NCBI GenBank assembly: GCA_049649525.1
Contig: JBARZE010000012.1
Coordinates: forward strand, 60,307 to 124,306
DNA from: JAAURB01 sp049649525
Lineage (GTDB): Bacteria > Cyanobacteriota > Cyanobacteriia > Cyanobacteriales > Microcoleaceae
Direction: 5' to 3'
Length of the DNA stretch: 64,000 bases
Below, one piece after another: positions 17,304 to 27,267 of this stretch (the first letter of the stretch is position 1; every line of letters begins with the position of its first letter). A model generated the notes under the pieces. That model saw nothing but the letters and a program-made list of their open reading frames with translations, did no database searches and had not been told where the DNA came from. Made by a program: the position numbers and the translations under genes.

Positions 17304-19244
17304 TTATTCTACTGTGACAGACTTGGCTAAATTACGAGGTTGATCCACATCTAAACCGCGTCGGGCTGCAATATAATAAGCCAGTAATTGTAAAGGAATT
17401 ACGGTTAGAATGGGAGACAATAATTCCTCCACAATTGGAACGGCTAAAACCTGGTCAAAAACCTCATGATCTTCTAATGCTTCTTTGGGTGTTACTCCAA
17501 TTAACTGAGCATCTCTGGCTTTGGCTTCTTGAGCATTCGATAATACTTTTTCATACACCATTCCCGGCATTGCGATCGCCACAACAGGTACTTTTTCATC
17601 TAATAACGCAATGGGTCCATGTTTCATCTCTCCAGCGGGATAACCTTCGGCATGAATATAGCTAATTTCTTTGAGTTTTAATGCTCCTTCTAAGGCGATG
17701 GGAAAGTTAATACCACGACCGATAAAAATGAAGTCTTGAGTTTCATTAAAATCATGGGCAAGTTCTTCTACCAGAGAGGCTTGAGCATTTAAAATCAGTT
17801 CAATTTGATTCGGAAGTTGCCGCATTCCACTAATGATTTCTTTAATCCGCTCAGTTGATAGGGTTTTTCGTTGCCAGGACAAATCAAGGGCTAATAAATA
17901 GAAGGCAATGACTTGAGCGACAAATGTTTTAGTTGCAGCGACACCAATCTCAATTCCGGCTCGAGTATCAATAATATTTGGCACTAATTGACCCAGTGAA
18001 CTTTCGGGGCGGTTTGTAATCCCTAACATCCGAGGTTTGAATGCTACATCTGCATTAATTCGCCGCTGTTGTTCCATAGCCAAAGCCGCTAATGTATCGG
18101 CAGTTTCCCCAGATTGAGTCACACCAATGGTTAAGGTATTCGGTTGTAACGGAGGCGGTGCATAACGCACTTCAGAAGCATATTGAACAGTGGTGGGAAT
18201 TTGGGCTAATTGTTCGAGTAAATATTTCCCAATTAGGCTAGCATGCCAACTCGTACCACAGGCTAAAATTTGAACTTGTTCTAAGTCTTGATACAAACAA
18301 CGATCGAATCCTAAATTAATCGGTGATTGTCCTAACTGAGGAGGCTGAGGAATCGTATTTTTTACTGTTTCCGACGGTGATTCTGTTTCCCAATCTTCCC
18401 GGATATAAGCCTGTAAACAATCGCGAACCACGCCGGGTTGCTCATGAATTTCTTTCAGCATAAAATGCTTGAAAACATTTTTCTCAACCAGAGTCGGACT
18501 CCAATTAAGAATGCGCGGTACTTTATTCAAGCGTTTTCCAGCGAAGCTGTAGACTTCAACCCCGAGATGAGTTAAACGGGCAAGTTCGGCATTATCCAAA
18601 CTCAAAACCGCTTGGGTATAAGGGACTAACGCCGGGGTATCAGAGGCGCAGAAAAATTCCCCTTGTCCCAAACCAATTGATAGGGGGGCTTGCTGGCGGG
18701 CAACAATTAACTCATTCGGAAAATCAGCCGAGACAACGGCGATAGCAAACGCGCCCTGAAGTCGGTTGACGATGTGACGCACCGCATCTAATAATATAGA
18801 AATTGAGGTCGATTCATCCGTTGCTGTGTGGCTGAGAAAGTCCGCAATTAGGTGAGGAATCACTTCGGTGTCGGTGTCGGAAATAAATTTATAGCCTTTG
18901 GCTTTGAGTTCTTCTCGCAATTCTCGATAGTTTTCTACGATGCCGTTCTGCACCACTGCCACCCGTCCCTCGCCGTCTGTATGGGGATGAGCGTTGCGTT
19001 CTTCCGGTTTGCCATGAGTTGCCCAGCGGGTATGTCCGATACCGATGGTGGCTGGGATGTCAGTGTGAGCAATTTTTTCCCGTAAATTGTACAATTTACC
19101 TTTAGCGCGGACAGAATGAATTTGGTTATCTAAAACCATTGCCAACCCGGCTGAGTCGTAACCTCGATATTCCAATTTTTCCAAACCAGCGAGTAAAATT
19201 TCACTGGCTATTTGTGTCCCAATATAACCCACAATTCCACACAT
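17304..19244 (-). CDS. glmS: Glutamine-fructose-6-phosphate aminotransferase (isomerizing)
   Basis: GlmS makes glucosamine-6-phosphate from fructose-6-phosphate and glutamine, the entry to peptidoglycan and amino-sugar synthesis. The N-terminal amidotransferase starts MCGIVGYIG with nucleophile Cys2. It is followed by two SIS domains (ACGTSWHASL, VTQSGETADTLAAL, GRGINFPIALEGALKLKE) and the C-terminal DQPRNLAKSVTVE. At 646 residues it is longer than the E. coli enzyme because of a Pro/Ser/Thr-rich insert of about 30 residues between the two halves (about residues 288-315). Intact, single gene. Confidence 0.98.
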   Translation of the reverse strand: MCGIVGYIGTQIASEILLAGLEKLEYRGYDSAGLAMVLDNQIHSVRAKGKLYNLREKIAHTDIPATIGIGHTRWATHGKPEERNAHPHTDGEGRVAVVQNGIVENYRELREELKAKGYKFISDTDTEVIPHLIADFLSHTATDESTSISILLDAVRHIVNRLQGAFAIAVVSADFPNELIVARQQAPLSIGLGQGEFFCASDTPALVPYTQAVLSLDNAELARLTHLGVEVYSFAGKRLNKVPRILNWSPTLVEKNVFKHFMLKEIHEQPGVVRDCLQAYIREDWETESPSETVKNTIPQPPQLGQSPINLGFDRCLYQDLEQVQILACGTSWHASLIGKYLLEQLAQIPTTVQYASEVRYAPPPLQPNTLTIGVTQSGETADTLAALAMEQQRRINADVAFKPRMLGITNRPESSLGQLVPNIIDTRAGIEIGVAATKTFVAQVIAFYLLALDLSWQRKTLSTERIKEIISGMRQLPNQIELILNAQASLVEELAHDFNETQDFIFIGRGINFPIALEGALKLKEISYIHAEGYPAGEMKHGPIALLDEKVPVVAIAMPGMVYEKVLSNAQEAKARDAQLIGVTPKEALEDHEVFDQVLAVPIVEELLSPILTVIPLQLLAYYIAARRGLDVDQPRNLAKSVTVE

Positions 19245-19541
19245 TTAGCAAATAGCTCCTAAGTAACGCGGCTAATTTCAGATAAATTTAGTTCAATACA
19301 ATTTCCACATTATTTTAAACGAAGATTCCGGATCATTCGGTTTACTTTTTGATCTTCACTTACAGATCAAGGAAAATCTCGTCAATTTGAAGGTAGACTG
19401 AGTTCTGAGTTTAGAACTTTTTTTCGTTAGTTTTGATAAATAGACTAACAACACAACTCAGATAAAATTACTATATTGCCAAACTAGGGTAAAATCAAAT
19501 AATATTTTATCAACGTATTAACTATAGTATCAGTTCAACCC

Positions 19542-21134
19542 TTGAGTCGAGACTTATTTGCACGAGAAGCTTTAGGACAAATTCCTAAAATTCTCACATT
19601 ATTAGACCGTAATCCCCATAGTCCTACTTATGGATGCTTTGATCGCAATTTTTGGCATTACAAAATTATTGATTTCCCCAGCGGTATGGCACAGGAATTT
19701 GTGCTGCCCTTAGCATTAGCTTATCAGACCCATATTGCCGAGAATCCTTATTATCAAAAAGCCATTATTAAAGATTGGGTAGAAGCCGGAATTTTATATG
19801 CTGCTCGTACCGCTCACCCAGACGGCTCTTGTGATGATTATTTCCCGTTTGAACGTGCGGCAGGTGCGAGTGCATTTTCATTAATGGCTTGTGTTGAAAG
19901 TTATCTAATTTTAGGTTTAATTGATTATGATATTTTACAGTTTTTTGAAAAACGGGCAAACTGGTTAGCGCATCATTTTGAAAGTGGTCAATTAGCCAAT
20001 CACGAAGCTTTAATTATTCTCTGTTTAGAACAGTTAGGACGGTTATTAAAAACTTCTAAATGGCGCAGAATGATTACAACTCGACTAGAACGTTTACTCA
20101 GTTGGCAAAGTGAGGAAGGGTGGTTTAGAGAATATGAAGGTTGCGATCCAGGTTACCATACATTAACCATATCTTGTTTAGCGCGAATTGATCAAATTAG
20201 ACCCGATCCTCGGATTAAAGCAGCGTTAGTTAAAGCTGTTGAATTAGCCGCTCATTTTATCCATCCTGACGGCTCTTATGGGGGAGAATATGCCAGTCGT
20301 AATACTTATAATTTCTTTCCTCATGGCTTTGAATTAGTCGGGGAATGGATGCCGGAAGCGTTACGAATTAATGATCGGTTTTTACAAGGATTACAAAACG
20401 GTTTAGCACCCTGTTATGCCGACGATCATATTATCGGACATCATACTTGGAATTATCTACTCGCTTGGCGAGACTTTATCCCACAACGTCCGTCTCATGC
20501 ACCCCGTGATGTTGCCAGCTTATGGTTAAAAGATGCACAGATTTTAATTAAAAGAAGACCGAATACTGAGCTTTATATTGCCTTGAATAAAGGAGGCGTT
20601 TTTAAGTTATTTCGGGATAACAAGCTTTTAGTTTCTGATACTCAAATTTCATTGCAAGTGCGTCAAGGCAAACAAATTAAAAATGCAGTCGCTCATTTAG
20701 TTGCACCTTATCGTTATCAGCTCAATCAAGATCAAATTACAATAGAAGGAGAGTTAGGCTGGGCAAAACAAACTCAAATGTCACCGCTGAAATTAATCAT
20801 TTTAAGAGTGGTTATGTTAACATTCGGACGATTTTTTCCTAACTTAATTCGTAAGCTATTACAAAAAATATTAATTACAGGTAGACAAGCAGCACCCTTC
20901 AATTTTAAACGACAATTTCGCTGGGAAAATAATCAATGGCACATTACCGATGAAATCTATGCAACATCTTGGAAAGAAGTTGTTTCTGCGGGAATTGCCG
21001 GAGATCAAACTTCAATTTATATCGTTATGAGTCGGACTTTTCAAGCGGGGCAATTACAACCTTGGTTTGATTTAACCGAACAAATTAAAACCCTGAATGC
21101 AGAGCAACCTCTGAGAATTGAACGTTATTTTTAA
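19542..21134 (+). CDS. Uncharacterised soluble protein, alpha-helical toroid-like with C-terminal beta region
   Basis: A 530-residue protein without membrane helices. Residues about 60-330 contain repeated paired helices with conserved motifs (AHPDGSCDDYFPFERAAGA, IHPDGSYGGEYASRNTYNFFPHG), which suggest an alpha/alpha toroid like those in glycan-active or prenyl-handling enzymes. The last 190 residues look beta-rich, as in heparinase-like lyases. I do not recognise the family. It starts at TTG 19542 (no better in-frame start seen) and lies five bases before a glycosyltransferase-like gene, so a role in surface polysaccharide is inferred. The preceding 297 bases hold no gene. Confidence 0.7.
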   Translation: MSRDLFAREALGQIPKILTLLDRNPHSPTYGCFDRNFWHYKIIDFPSGMAQEFVLPLALAYQTHIAENPYYQKAIIKDWVEAGILYAARTAHPDGSCDDYFPFERAAGASAFSLMACVESYLILGLIDYDILQFFEKRANWLAHHFESGQLANHEALIILCLEQLGRLLKTSKWRRMITTRLERLLSWQSEEGWFREYEGCDPGYHTLTISCLARIDQIRPDPRIKAALVKAVELAAHFIHPDGSYGGEYASRNTYNFFPHGFELVGEWMPEALRINDRFLQGLQNGLAPCYADDHIIGHHTWNYLLAWRDFIPQRPSHAPRDVASLWLKDAQILIKRRPNTELYIALNKGGVFKLFRDNKLLVSDTQISLQVRQGKQIKNAVAHLVAPYRYQLNQDQITIEGELGWAKQTQMSPLKLIILRVVMLTFGRFFPNLIRKLLQKILITGRQAAPFNFKRQFRWENNQWHITDEIYATSWKEVVSAGIAGDQTSIYIVMSRTFQAGQLQPWFDLTEQIKTLNAEQPLRIERYF

Positions 21135-21139
21135 GGGAT

Positions 21140-22852
21140 ATGAAACTCTTCAACAGCCACCGATGGCGTAACATTTTACTATTATTATTCTGGATAATAT
21201 TAGGTTTAGGTTTACGTTTTACAAATTTAGCAGAAAAATCACCTTCTAGTACCGAAATCTCCACTTTAGGATTTAGTTTAGGTCATGGCTTTTCGGCAAT
21301 TCCATTAAACCAATTAATTTCTCTTGATACCCTTTTATCCCCCTTAAAATTCACCCTGAATACAACCCCAGCAGATGTGATTAATCGCTTAATGAGTGAG
21401 AGTAATCATCCGCCTTTATACTTTATTTTAACTCATTTTTGGTTACAATTATTTTCTCAACCCGGAGAAATTATTTCTTTAGAAATGGGGCGATCGCTCA
21501 GTGCTATTCTGGGTACTATGGCTATTCCTGCAATTTTTGGTTTAGGTTGGTTGGCGTTTCATTCTCGGAGTATCGCTCATATTAGCGCTGCATTAATGGC
21601 TGTTTCTCCCTACGCAATTTACCTTTCTCAAGAAGCCCGACATTACACTTTAACCATATTATGGCTCATCGCTTCTCTGAGTTGTTTGGTGATGGCAGCA
21701 AAGTCTATTTCTCAGCAGAAATTATTGCCTACTTGGATAAGTTGTAGTTGGGTTATTATCAATGGTTTGGGAATGGCCACCCACTATTTTTTCTCCTTAG
21801 CATTATGTGCCGAAGGCCTTGTAATTGGCAGTTTATGGCTATGGGATTATATAAAGCAAAAAAAGCATTCACAGCCAGTTCGACCCTTTACTTTCGCTTT
21901 TAGGGGCTACTGGTGGCGTATTTATGGCGTAGCGATGGGGACTGCAATTGCTTGTTTAGTTTGGCTGCCTGTGTTGCTGCAAATTCCGAATACAGACTTA
22001 GCCCAGTGGAATGGTGAGTTAGAAACGAGTTATGAATTAGGGGAATTTTGGCAACCGTTACCGCGTTTATTGGCATGGTGGATAACGATGGTATTTTTAT
22101 TACCTGTCGAAGGGGTTAATACAGTTATTCTGGTCATTTCTGTCCTCATCGTCCTCGGAGTTTTAGTGTGGGTAATTCCAGCGATCATTCGCGGATTTCG
22201 TCAGCAGCTTAATCAAGAATTATTTCGTTTATCGCTACAAACTATAGCTGGTTTTTTTCTCAGTGCAATTATTATTTATCTCCTGATTATTTATGGTTTA
22301 GGGAAAGATTTATCTTTAGCTGCGCGCTATCATTTTGTCTATTTCCCGGCTGTTATTGTTGTTTTGGGTGGGAGTTTGGCTCCAGTTTGGCATAAAAATA
22401 CAAAGCCGTTAGGAAAAAGAATTGTCATTGTTGTATTAATCTTGGGATTTTTAGGCAGTTTGACAGTCATTTCTAATTTCGGCTATCAAAAATCACGGCG
22501 CTCTGATTTACTAGTAGATTATATACAAAATTATTCAGACAATCTAAATATAATTGCAATGACTTATAATACTCATGCAGAATTACGGGCGTTAATGGGT
22601 TTAGGAGTCGATTTTCAGTCTCAAGCTGCTACATTTGCTCAAAAAACCCAATTTCTATTAACTCAAGAAAATGCAAATAGTTCTCAAATTACCACTCTCA
22701 CTCATCATCTTAGCTCAATTCAGCGACCCATAGAACTATGGGCTGTTAATTTAAAAGTTGAAACAGAGCAAATAGAAGCGCTCAATTGCCAGCGAGAAGA
22801 AAATAAACCTAAAGTTAACGGTTACCGAGTGAGATTATATCACTGTTCTTAA
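21140..22852 (+). CDS. GT39/ArnT-like membrane glycosyltransferase
   Basis: A 570-residue polytopic protein with about 10-12 membrane segments. Motifs of the GT-C dolichyl-phosphate-mannosyltransferase-like family are visible: an acidic residue in the first loop (PSSTEIST), SNHPPLYFILTHFWL, and SPYAIYLSQEARHYTL. Such proteins transfer sugars from polyprenyl-phosphate donors on the outer face of the membrane. The first-loop acidic pair, usually D-E, reads T-E here, so activity needs checking. Starts five bases after the preceding gene (same operon). Confidence 0.75.
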   Translation: MKLFNSHRWRNILLLLFWIILGLGLRFTNLAEKSPSSTEISTLGFSLGHGFSAIPLNQLISLDTLLSPLKFTLNTTPADVINRLMSESNHPPLYFILTHFWLQLFSQPGEIISLEMGRSLSAILGTMAIPAIFGLGWLAFHSRSIAHISAALMAVSPYAIYLSQEARHYTLTILWLIASLSCLVMAAKSISQQKLLPTWISCSWVIINGLGMATHYFFSLALCAEGLVIGSLWLWDYIKQKKHSQPVRPFTFAFRGYWWRIYGVAMGTAIACLVWLPVLLQIPNTDLAQWNGELETSYELGEFWQPLPRLLAWWITMVFLLPVEGVNTVILVISVLIVLGVLVWVIPAIIRGFRQQLNQELFRLSLQTIAGFFLSAIIIYLLIIYGLGKDLSLAARYHFVYFPAVIVVLGGSLAPVWHKNTKPLGKRIVIVVLILGFLGSLTVISNFGYQKSRRSDLLVDYIQNYSDNLNIIAMTYNTHAELRALMGLGVDFQSQAATFAQKTQFLLTQENANSSQITTLTHHLSSIQRPIELWAVNLKVETEQIEALNCQREENKPKVNGYRVRLYHCS

Positions 22853-22863
22853 ATTAATCAAAG

Positions 22864-23574
22864 TTGAATTTTTTATTAATGCCGTATCAAATTACAATTT
22901 CTCCCAAAAAAATCTTTAAATATTTAACTCTAATTGTTATTCTTCTAGCTTTAGCAAGTATTCCTGTTCAAATTGGTAAGTATGTTTTTGACTATAGAGC
23001 CGCTTGGACTCGAATGTTTAATTTAGATCGGGAAATGAACTTACCGACATGGTATTCTACTTTAATGTTAGCGTTTTCGGCTTTATTACTCCGCATTATT
23101 GCTATTAATAAAAACAATCAACATGAACGTTACTTTCGCCATTGGAAATTTTTATCTATTTTATTTATATTTTTAGCATTGGATGAGCTGTTTCAAATTC
23201 ATGAAATTTTTATTATTAAAGATATTTCTAGAATGCTGCCGGGAATATTTTATTCAGTCTGGGTTATTCCTTACGGCATTGGTTTAATTATTTTTGCTCA
23301 AAAATATTGGAAATTTACCCGTGATTTACCCAAACAAACACGTTTTCACTTTATTCTAGCTGCTATTCTTTATATTGGGGGAGCATTAGGGATGGAAATT
23401 GTCGGGAGTTATTGGACAGATTTAGAAGGACAACAAAACCTTGTTTATGCTTTAATGGCAACTCTTGAAGAAGTGATGGAAATGATGGGAATTATTGTAT
23501 GGATTTATGGATTACTAATTTATATCCAAAAATTGCAGAGTCATTTAAACATTAATATTAAAATATCAGACTAA
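22864..23574 (+). CDS. Six-pass membrane protein of unknown function
   Basis: About 236 residues with six predicted membrane helices. Acidic and polar residues sit inside hydrophobic stretches: LALDELFQIHEIF (about 118-130) and the repeated ATLEEVMEMMG near the C-terminus. That is unusual and suggests a metal- or ligand-binding site in the membrane. Not recognised. The start may be TTG 22864 or ATG 22879; neither has a clear ribosome-binding site. It follows the glycosyltransferase gene by 11 bases and converges with the next gene, three bases apart. Confidence 0.65.
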   Translation: MNFLLMPYQITISPKKIFKYLTLIVILLALASIPVQIGKYVFDYRAAWTRMFNLDREMNLPTWYSTLMLAFSALLLRIIAINKNNQHERYFRHWKFLSILFIFLALDELFQIHEIFIIKDISRMLPGIFYSVWVIPYGIGLIIFAQKYWKFTRDLPKQTRFHFILAAILYIGGALGMEIVGSYWTDLEGQQNLVYALMATLEEVMEMMGIIVWIYGLLIYIQKLQSHLNINIKISD

Positions 23575-23577
23575 TGA

Positions 23578-25299
23578 TCAATCATTTTTTTCTTGAATAC
23601 AAGCAGCTTGTAATACTAAATATTGTTCACTTTGGTAAATAGAACAATCTTTCAGATAAAAGGTGATTGCTGGTAATTTTTCTTGACTTAAATTCTGTCT
23701 TGCCTGACTCACAATTTCTGTATTTTTCCATTGTTTTAACCAAGGATTTTCGTTAAAGTAACTAAGGTTAAATGCATGAAAATCTAGTAAAATTAAATCA
23801 AGATTATATTGATTAATCATAGTTTTCATGGGCTGTAATTTTTGGCTATACTGTGCTTCAATTAGATCAAATGTTCGCTGACGAATTTGGCGATAATAAC
23901 CGATTTGATAAGGAATAGCATATTCCCATGCTGTTAAAACAGACAACTGAGAAAATGAAGGAATATTATCAGCCGCTTCAGAAAGGGATGCAATTCGAGT
24001 ATTAATCGGTTGTTTGGATAAAAAACTATATAGTGCAGGTTCTTTTGCTTCAATATAATTAGGCGATGTGAACTTATTCAAAAAAATAGGATAAAAAATA
24101 ATAACGTATCCTAATAATCCTATGATTGAGATTGCTAAAAAAGTCGGTATTCTTTGTGTTGATAATAATGTATCGATTAAAACAGTAATAGTAATTCCTG
24201 CCATTATTGCAATAATTAGATAGAAGCTATGGCTGATATAACGGTTAGGTAAAAATAGTTGAAACAGTAGAAAATGTGCAGCAAAAAATAAACCCATAGA
24301 AATTAGCAATAACTTAGGAATCAATAGAATTGATGATTTAATCTTTTGAATTAACTTAAATCGCTGTGGAAATTGGTATAAAATAGGGAAGAGCAAGCCT
24401 AAGCTTAACGTAACTGGTGTTAAAATTCCTCTGGGTAACATGCCGCTACGAATACCTAAAAACCAATATTGAATAGGGTTATCATTAAAGAAGCTAGCTC
24501 TTCCTTCTGAGTAAAATTCAGGTAAAGTTATTGCTTCAGCTTTGCTTATAATTGGCCCAAATTCTGAAGAATTTAGTAAATAACTGAGTAAGAGTATGCT
24601 TGAAATGACTAATCCTAAATAATAAAAATTACGCTGTTTATTATTATTAATTAAATTAATTTTACCTTGTTTATATTCAAATAAGCTGATCAATATTAGT
24701 CCTGCAGAAAGTAGCGTGCAAGGCGGATAAAATAATCCTTCTAAGATTAATAAAATTAGCATTAATCTATAAGATTGGGTTAAAAAATAATATAAAAATC
24801 CCAAAAATAAAGGGTAAGAAAAAGAAGAAGCGATCGCCGCAACAAAAATATCTTTCATCCAAATACTTTGATTAAATAAAGTGACTGTAATAAATGCAGC
24901 GACTGGAATAGGAAAAATATTAAAGCAAATTCCAAAGCCATAATAAGTCATTATAATTCCTAATCCTAAAGGCAGACATTTATTAACCACTATTGGATCA
25001 AGATTAAACATCGTAAAAAAGCGATAAACTATTTTTAATCCTATCGGTTCTACAGATTGAAAAAAATCAGCAATTAAATCATTCGGAAATACATTATAAT
25101 TGAGAAAACGATACATCCAGAATATATGTTTACGCGCGTCGTCTTGTACGATATAGTCTCCATCAAACGCTTGATTTAGAACTAATAAACTATATATTAC
25201 GCTAAATGTTAAACTTAGACTTAACCAAAATAAGCTTTTTGAACTAGATATTTTTTTCTCTGTTGCGATCAAAAACTGCTGTAAAGATTGAATGAGCAT
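23578..25299 (-). CDS. GT-C-like polytopic membrane protein, paralogue A
   Basis: About 573 residues with roughly 11-12 membrane helices and a C-terminal soluble region of about 150 residues. It is clearly homologous over its full length to the divergent neighbour at 25543-27267. Shared segments include IVQDDARKHIFWMYRFL in the first loop, a P/S-NDLIA-x-x-FQS motif, IIMTYY and the C-terminal EYAIPYQIGYY-x-QI. The Asp-Asp in the first extracytoplasmic loop is reminiscent of the catalytic acid of GT-C glycosyltransferases. Function inferred only. ATG 25299 is preferred over the TTG two codons earlier. Confidence 0.7.
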   Translation of the reverse strand: MLIQSLQQFLIATEKKISSSKSLFWLSLSLTFSVIYSLLVLNQAFDGDYIVQDDARKHIFWMYRFLNYNVFPNDLIADFFQSVEPIGLKIVYRFFTMFNLDPIVVNKCLPLGLGIIMTYYGFGICFNIFPIPVAAFITVTLFNQSIWMKDIFVAAIASSFSYPLFLGFLYYFLTQSYRLMLILLILEGLFYPPCTLLSAGLILISLFEYKQGKINLINNNKQRNFYYLGLVISSILLLSYLLNSSEFGPIISKAEAITLPEFYSEGRASFFNDNPIQYWFLGIRSGMLPRGILTPVTLSLGLLFPILYQFPQRFKLIQKIKSSILLIPKLLLISMGLFFAAHFLLFQLFLPNRYISHSFYLIIAIMAGITITVLIDTLLSTQRIPTFLAISIIGLLGYVIIFYPIFLNKFTSPNYIEAKEPALYSFLSKQPINTRIASLSEAADNIPSFSQLSVLTAWEYAIPYQIGYYRQIRQRTFDLIEAQYSQKLQPMKTMINQYNLDLILLDFHAFNLSYFNENPWLKQWKNTEIVSQARQNLSQEKLPAITFYLKDCSIYQSEQYLVLQAACIQEKND

Positions 25300-25542
25300 A
25301 GCCAAAGATTATTTTTGATAAATCAGAAAATTCTGAAACATAAAATAAGACAGATGTATAGTATATTAGAAGACAACCTGTAAATCAACCTAATTAAACG
25401 GACAAACTGCTTGATTATATAAATTATTTCAATTGATTTTTAGAAATAGCCACTTAGAAAATATCTATAAAAATGCAAAAGGAATAAATCTTTGTTGAGC
25501 TAAAGCTAAATATAATCTTGAATCTTATTTTCATATAATTTG

Positions 25543-27267
25543 ATGAAAAAAACTCTAAAACAATTACAATCTAAGCTATATCATCCTTCTCCTAAATTAT
25601 TTTTAGCGATTAGTTTTGCTATTTCAGTTCTTTATAGTTCCCTCGCTTTGCATGAAGCTTTTAGTCATGAATATGTGATTCAAGATGATGCCAGACAACA
25701 TATTTTCTGGATGCAACGTTTTTTAGATTCTGAGTTATTTTCTAATGATTTAATTGCTAATTATTTTCAGTCAGTCGCCCCTTTAGGATACAAAACGCTA
25801 TATCAAATTTTTGCATTTTTTCAGCTTAACCCAATTTTTATTAGTAAAATTTTACCGACTTTCTTAGGATTAATTACGACTTATTACTGTTTTCAAGTTT
25901 GCTTAATGATTATTCCTTTACCCATTGCTGGCTTGATCTCGTCAGTTTTACTCAATCAACAACTGTGGTTAAATGATGGTTTAGTTTCAGCCACGCCGAG
26001 AGCCTTTATTTATCCTTTATTTTTAATATTTCTCTATTATTTATTACGCAAGTCAATTTTATCTTCAGGGATTGCGATTTGCTTAATTGGATTGTTTTAT
26101 CCTCAATATATTCTAATTGTTTTTGCTATTTTATTTTTGAGATTATTTAGAATAGAATCTAATAATCTTCATCTTAATGTTAATCAAAATGATTGTTTTG
26201 TGAGTCTAGTTGGACTGGCAATATCTTTTATCGTCATCTTATTTTATGCAATTCAATCTAATAATTATGGTCCCGTAATTACAGTAGAAGAAGCAAAAAT
26301 TTGGTCAGAATTTGGTGGTGCAGGAAATAGTGCTTTTTTTGATGAAAATTTATGGCAGTATTTTATTTTTGGTCAACGTAGTGGTTTTATTGCACGTCAT
26401 TTATTTCGCCCTCCCTTGCTTTTTATTGGACTATTGTTGCCGATACTCACAATTAAATTTAATACTTTTGAAAATTTGAATAGAATCAAAATCCTCTATC
26501 AAATTATTCTTTCATCTTTTGGCTGTTTTATATGTTCTCATTTATTTCTATTTAAGCTGCATCTTCCGAGTCGATATACCCGATATAGTTTTCAAATTTG
26601 CTTAGCGTTAGCCGCCGGAATTTCTATTTGTATAATCATAGATATTTTGTTTCGTTGGAGTCTAAATAAACCCCATATTAAACGATGGCAACAAGTCACT
26701 ACATTAGGATTAATTCTAATTATTGGACTTAACCTAGCTTTGGGTTCTGTTTTCTGGGGAAAGTTTCCTAAAACCAGTTATATTATTGGAGAAGTTCCTA
26801 GACTTTATGAATTTTTTAAACAACAACCGAAAGATATATTAATTGCTTCAATTACAAAAGAAGTCGATAATATTCCTACTTTTTCTCAACGATCTATTTG
26901 GTTTGGTTGGGAATACGCTGTACCTTATCATTTAGGTTATTATAATCAGATTAAACAACGAGCAACTGATTTTATTACAGCACAGTATGAGCCAGATTTA
27001 AATGCGATAAAAACTTTAATTCAACTCTATGAAATTAATTTTATTATGGTTGACAAGTCGGCATTTGAAAGTCAATATATTTTAAAGAATAAATGGTTAA
27101 CTCAATGGTACTATTCTCTGGGTCAAGAGATTGAGCAAAGCTTACAAAAGGGTGAAGTTCCTGCATTGGTTCAAACCTTAAATCAATGTTCCGATCTCGA
27201 TACCTCAAAATTATATGTATTAAATGCAGATTGTATTTTAGATTACTCCCCAGAAGTGACTCAATGA
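25543..27267 (+). CDS. GT-C-like polytopic membrane protein, paralogue B
   Basis: A 574-residue protein with the same topology and motifs as paralogue A (VIQDDARQHIFWMQRFL, SNDLIANYFQS, EYAVPYHLGYYNQIKQRA). The two start 243 bases apart and point away from each other, as after an inverted duplication. The C-terminal soluble domain (PRLYEFFKQQPKDILIAS, IPTFSQRSI) resembles the extracytoplasmic tail of GT-C enzymes. The stop TGA overlaps the next gene's ATG. Expected role: sugar transfer to a surface glycan or lipid. The donor is unknown. Confidence 0.7.
   Translation: MKKTLKQLQSKLYHPSPKLFLAISFAISVLYSSLALHEAFSHEYVIQDDARQHIFWMQRFLDSELFSNDLIANYFQSVAPLGYKTLYQIFAFFQLNPIFISKILPTFLGLITTYYCFQVCLMIIPLPIAGLISSVLLNQQLWLNDGLVSATPRAFIYPLFLIFLYYLLRKSILSSGIAICLIGLFYPQYILIVFAILFLRLFRIESNNLHLNVNQNDCFVSLVGLAISFIVILFYAIQSNNYGPVITVEEAKIWSEFGGAGNSAFFDENLWQYFIFGQRSGFIARHLFRPPLLFIGLLLPILTIKFNTFENLNRIKILYQIILSSFGCFICSHLFLFKLHLPSRYTRYSFQICLALAAGISICIIIDILFRWSLNKPHIKRWQQVTTLGLILIIGLNLALGSVFWGKFPKTSYIIGEVPRLYEFFKQQPKDILIASITKEVDNIPTFSQRSIWFGWEYAVPYHLGYYNQIKQRATDFITAQYEPDLNAIKTLIQLYEINFIMVDKSAFESQYILKNKWLTQWYYSLGQEIEQSLQKGEVPALVQTLNQCSDLDTSKLYVLNADCILDYSPEVTQ

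Noticed and set aside
27186..27263. Upstream extension of the membrane-protein gene at 27264
   Set aside because: It would overlap the previous gene by 80 bases; the ATGA-coupled start at 27264 is more plausible.
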